Shown: piece after piece, positions 32,096 through 32,824 of the stretch
Numbering within the stretch: position 1 is the first letter of the stretch
Layout: each line of letters starts with the position of its first letter
From: Chitinophagales bacterium
GTDB lineage: Bacteria; Bacteroidota; Bacteroidia; Chitinophagales; Saprospiraceae
Direction of reading: 5' to 3'
Assembly (NCBI GenBank): GCA_013298955.1
Contig: JAAFJT010000052.1
Location: 1-32,824, forward strand
DNA length: 32,824 bases
The notes under the pieces: model-generated
The model's input: only the letters and a program-made list of their open reading frames with translations
The model's database searches: none
Told to the model about the DNA's origin: nothing
Made by a program: the position numbers and the translations under genes

Positions 32096-32188
32096 GGTTG
32101 CCAACGATGGCACTGACGCAGCCCCTCGCAGTCGAGCCTTTGCGTTGGGTTTTGCGAGGGGTTGCCGCGCAGTGCTTTTGTTGGCAAC
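32096..32188 (-). other. attC-like structured element, copy C
   Basis: It has outer box GGTTGCCAAC (32096-32105), inner arm GGCACTG, stem CCCCTCGCA/TGCGAGGGG around GTCGAGCCTTTGCGTTGGG, inner arm CAGTGC, and outer box GTTGGCAAC (32180-32188). In this copy the outer boxes also pair with each other. The left box is complementary to the right box of copy B over 10 bases. It follows the partial gene at the window edge by 47 bases. Confidence 0.7.
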
Positions 32189-32234
32189 AGTATTTTTAAA
32201 ATATTTATTATCTATCGAATTGAAAAACAATTCT

Positions 32235-32824
32235 TTATTTTGAATCTCTTTGGAATGACCAAATTTGATAGTCCAATTGCTGCGCTGTTAATGTTGGATA
32301 TTCACCTATTAACGCTTTCGTAACATTCGTTAGTATTTCTTGACATTCATCCCTTGAAAACTCTTTCCCTGTTGCCGCAATTAAAAATCGGATGATCATT
32401 CGATCAGGCTTAATCAAATGATTAGAACCTGTCAACATCAAAAAATATTTGAACGAAACACCACTCCTTTGCCCTTTAATCGCTTTGAACTCGGCTTCAA
32501 AGTCTGGTAAATCCTTTACTTTTTCAACATCTTGCAAATATTCAATTTTATTTTGTTGTAAGAGTTTTAGAAGTTCGTTTACAGCATCGGCTTTAAGAAT
32601 GCCATTCTTGGAAGAAGTCCGTTGTCTATTTTTATAAACTTCTCGAATGGCTTCTTCTCCAGTCGAAAAAGCAGCCATTTGATCCAAAAAGGCACTAATC
32701 GAAACTTGTGCTTCTTTCAGCGGAAATTGGGATTTATCGGCTGCGTAGGGCGGAATGCCCCATTTACCACAAACGCGCTCAATCGTATTTTCAACCGCCT
32801 TGTATTGAGTATTGATAGAAAATA
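32235..32824 (-). CDS. Partial gene, possible HhH-fold protein (5' end outside window)
   Basis: The frame is open to the window edge, so about 196 C-terminal residues are visible and the start lies beyond 32824. The first in-window TTG at 32687 is not the start, because the upstream codons read well (NTIERVCGKWGIPPYAADKS). The last 90 residues, SGVSFKYFLMLTGSNHLIKPDRMIIRF and LDYQIWSFQR, resemble the pattern in helix-hairpin-helix DNA glycosylase-like proteins: a G-rich turn, then KPDRxxxRF, then LDxxIW. That assignment is weak. It is the rightmost visible ORF of the array and is followed by attC-like copy C. Confidence 0.5.
   Translation of the reverse strand, partial: FSINTQYKAVENTIERVCGKWGIPPYAADKSQFPLKEAQVSISAFLDQMAAFSTGEEAIREVYKNRQRTSSKNGILKADAVNELLKLLQQNKIEYLQDVEKVKDLPDFEAEFKAIKGQRSGVSFKYFLMLTGSNHLIKPDRMIIRFLIAATGKEFSRDECQEILTNVTKALIGEYPTLTAQQLDYQIWSFQRDSK

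Noticed and set aside
27317-32188. attC-like copies explained simply as rho-independent terminators
   Set aside because: A T-rich run does follow the element in gene orientation, so a terminator role may be real as well. It does not explain the shared 95-base sequence, the conserved loop, or the exact complementarity of outer boxes across intervals in place of within copies.

Overview
The window looks like a chromosomal segment of a Bacteroidota bacterium. The evidence is: promoters of the TTTG / TAnnTTTG type, two giant secreted proteins ending in type IX secretion (T9SS) sorting domains, a DUF6089/PorG-like barrel, a DUF3127 protein, and the head-to-head lptD / amidase-mlaD arrangement. The CDS repeats ending in FGCDS suggest a Saprospiria- or Cytophagia-like member, but I cannot place it more closely from sequence alone.

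Layout. 1-300: a two-tRNA operon (Ser-UGA, His-GUG) on the minus strand with its own promoter and terminator. 400-740: an apparently protein-free transcription unit with promoter, long hairpin and terminator, a candidate small RNA. 739-7894: cell-envelope genes, namely a GH105 unsaturated rhamnogalacturonyl hydrolase, a DUF3127 protein with an SSB-like acidic tip, an MCE/MlaD protein, a periplasmic amidase and LptD. 8167-12576: a 1469-residue secreted CotH-type protein with seven 41-residue repeats, a C-type lectin domain, a discoidin domain and a T9SS tail. 12.6-19.1 kb: flippase, DUF6089 barrel, aspartate kinase, CvfB-like S1 protein, a small membrane protein and ArfB, separated by palindromes and an inverted minisatellite. 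19.16-19.72 kb: a deletion scar that joins the front of an outer-membrane barrel gene to the tail of a di-heme oxidoreductase gene.

The right third (about 19.9 kb to the end) is different in kind. It is AT-rich, nearly all genes read on the minus strand, and each large gene is followed at its 3' end by a copy of a roughly 95-base structured element. The copies share a loop around GTCGAGCCTTTGCGTTGGG, have stems whose two arms vary together between copies, and carry outer boxes of the form GTTGnnnn. The outer box of one copy is complementary not to its own partner but to the facing box of the next copy across the gene. That is the arrangement produced by integron gene cassettes and attC sites. 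No integrase gene is in the window, so the region would be a CALIN-like cassette cluster with unusual core boxes. Its cargo is a 2176-residue C39-peptidase/SLH/T9SS protein, a DUF262-DUF1524 (GmrSD-type) nuclease, a phosphoribosyltransferase-like conflict protein, a partial gene at the right edge and a repeated small ORF. A 334-bp MITE with 20-bp terminal repeats and an 8-bp target duplication has inserted into one of the repeated leaders.

Functionally, the left two thirds are envelope biogenesis, secretion and housekeeping genes. The right third looks like accessory material with a probable defence component. The cassette interpretation is an inference from pattern, not a database result.
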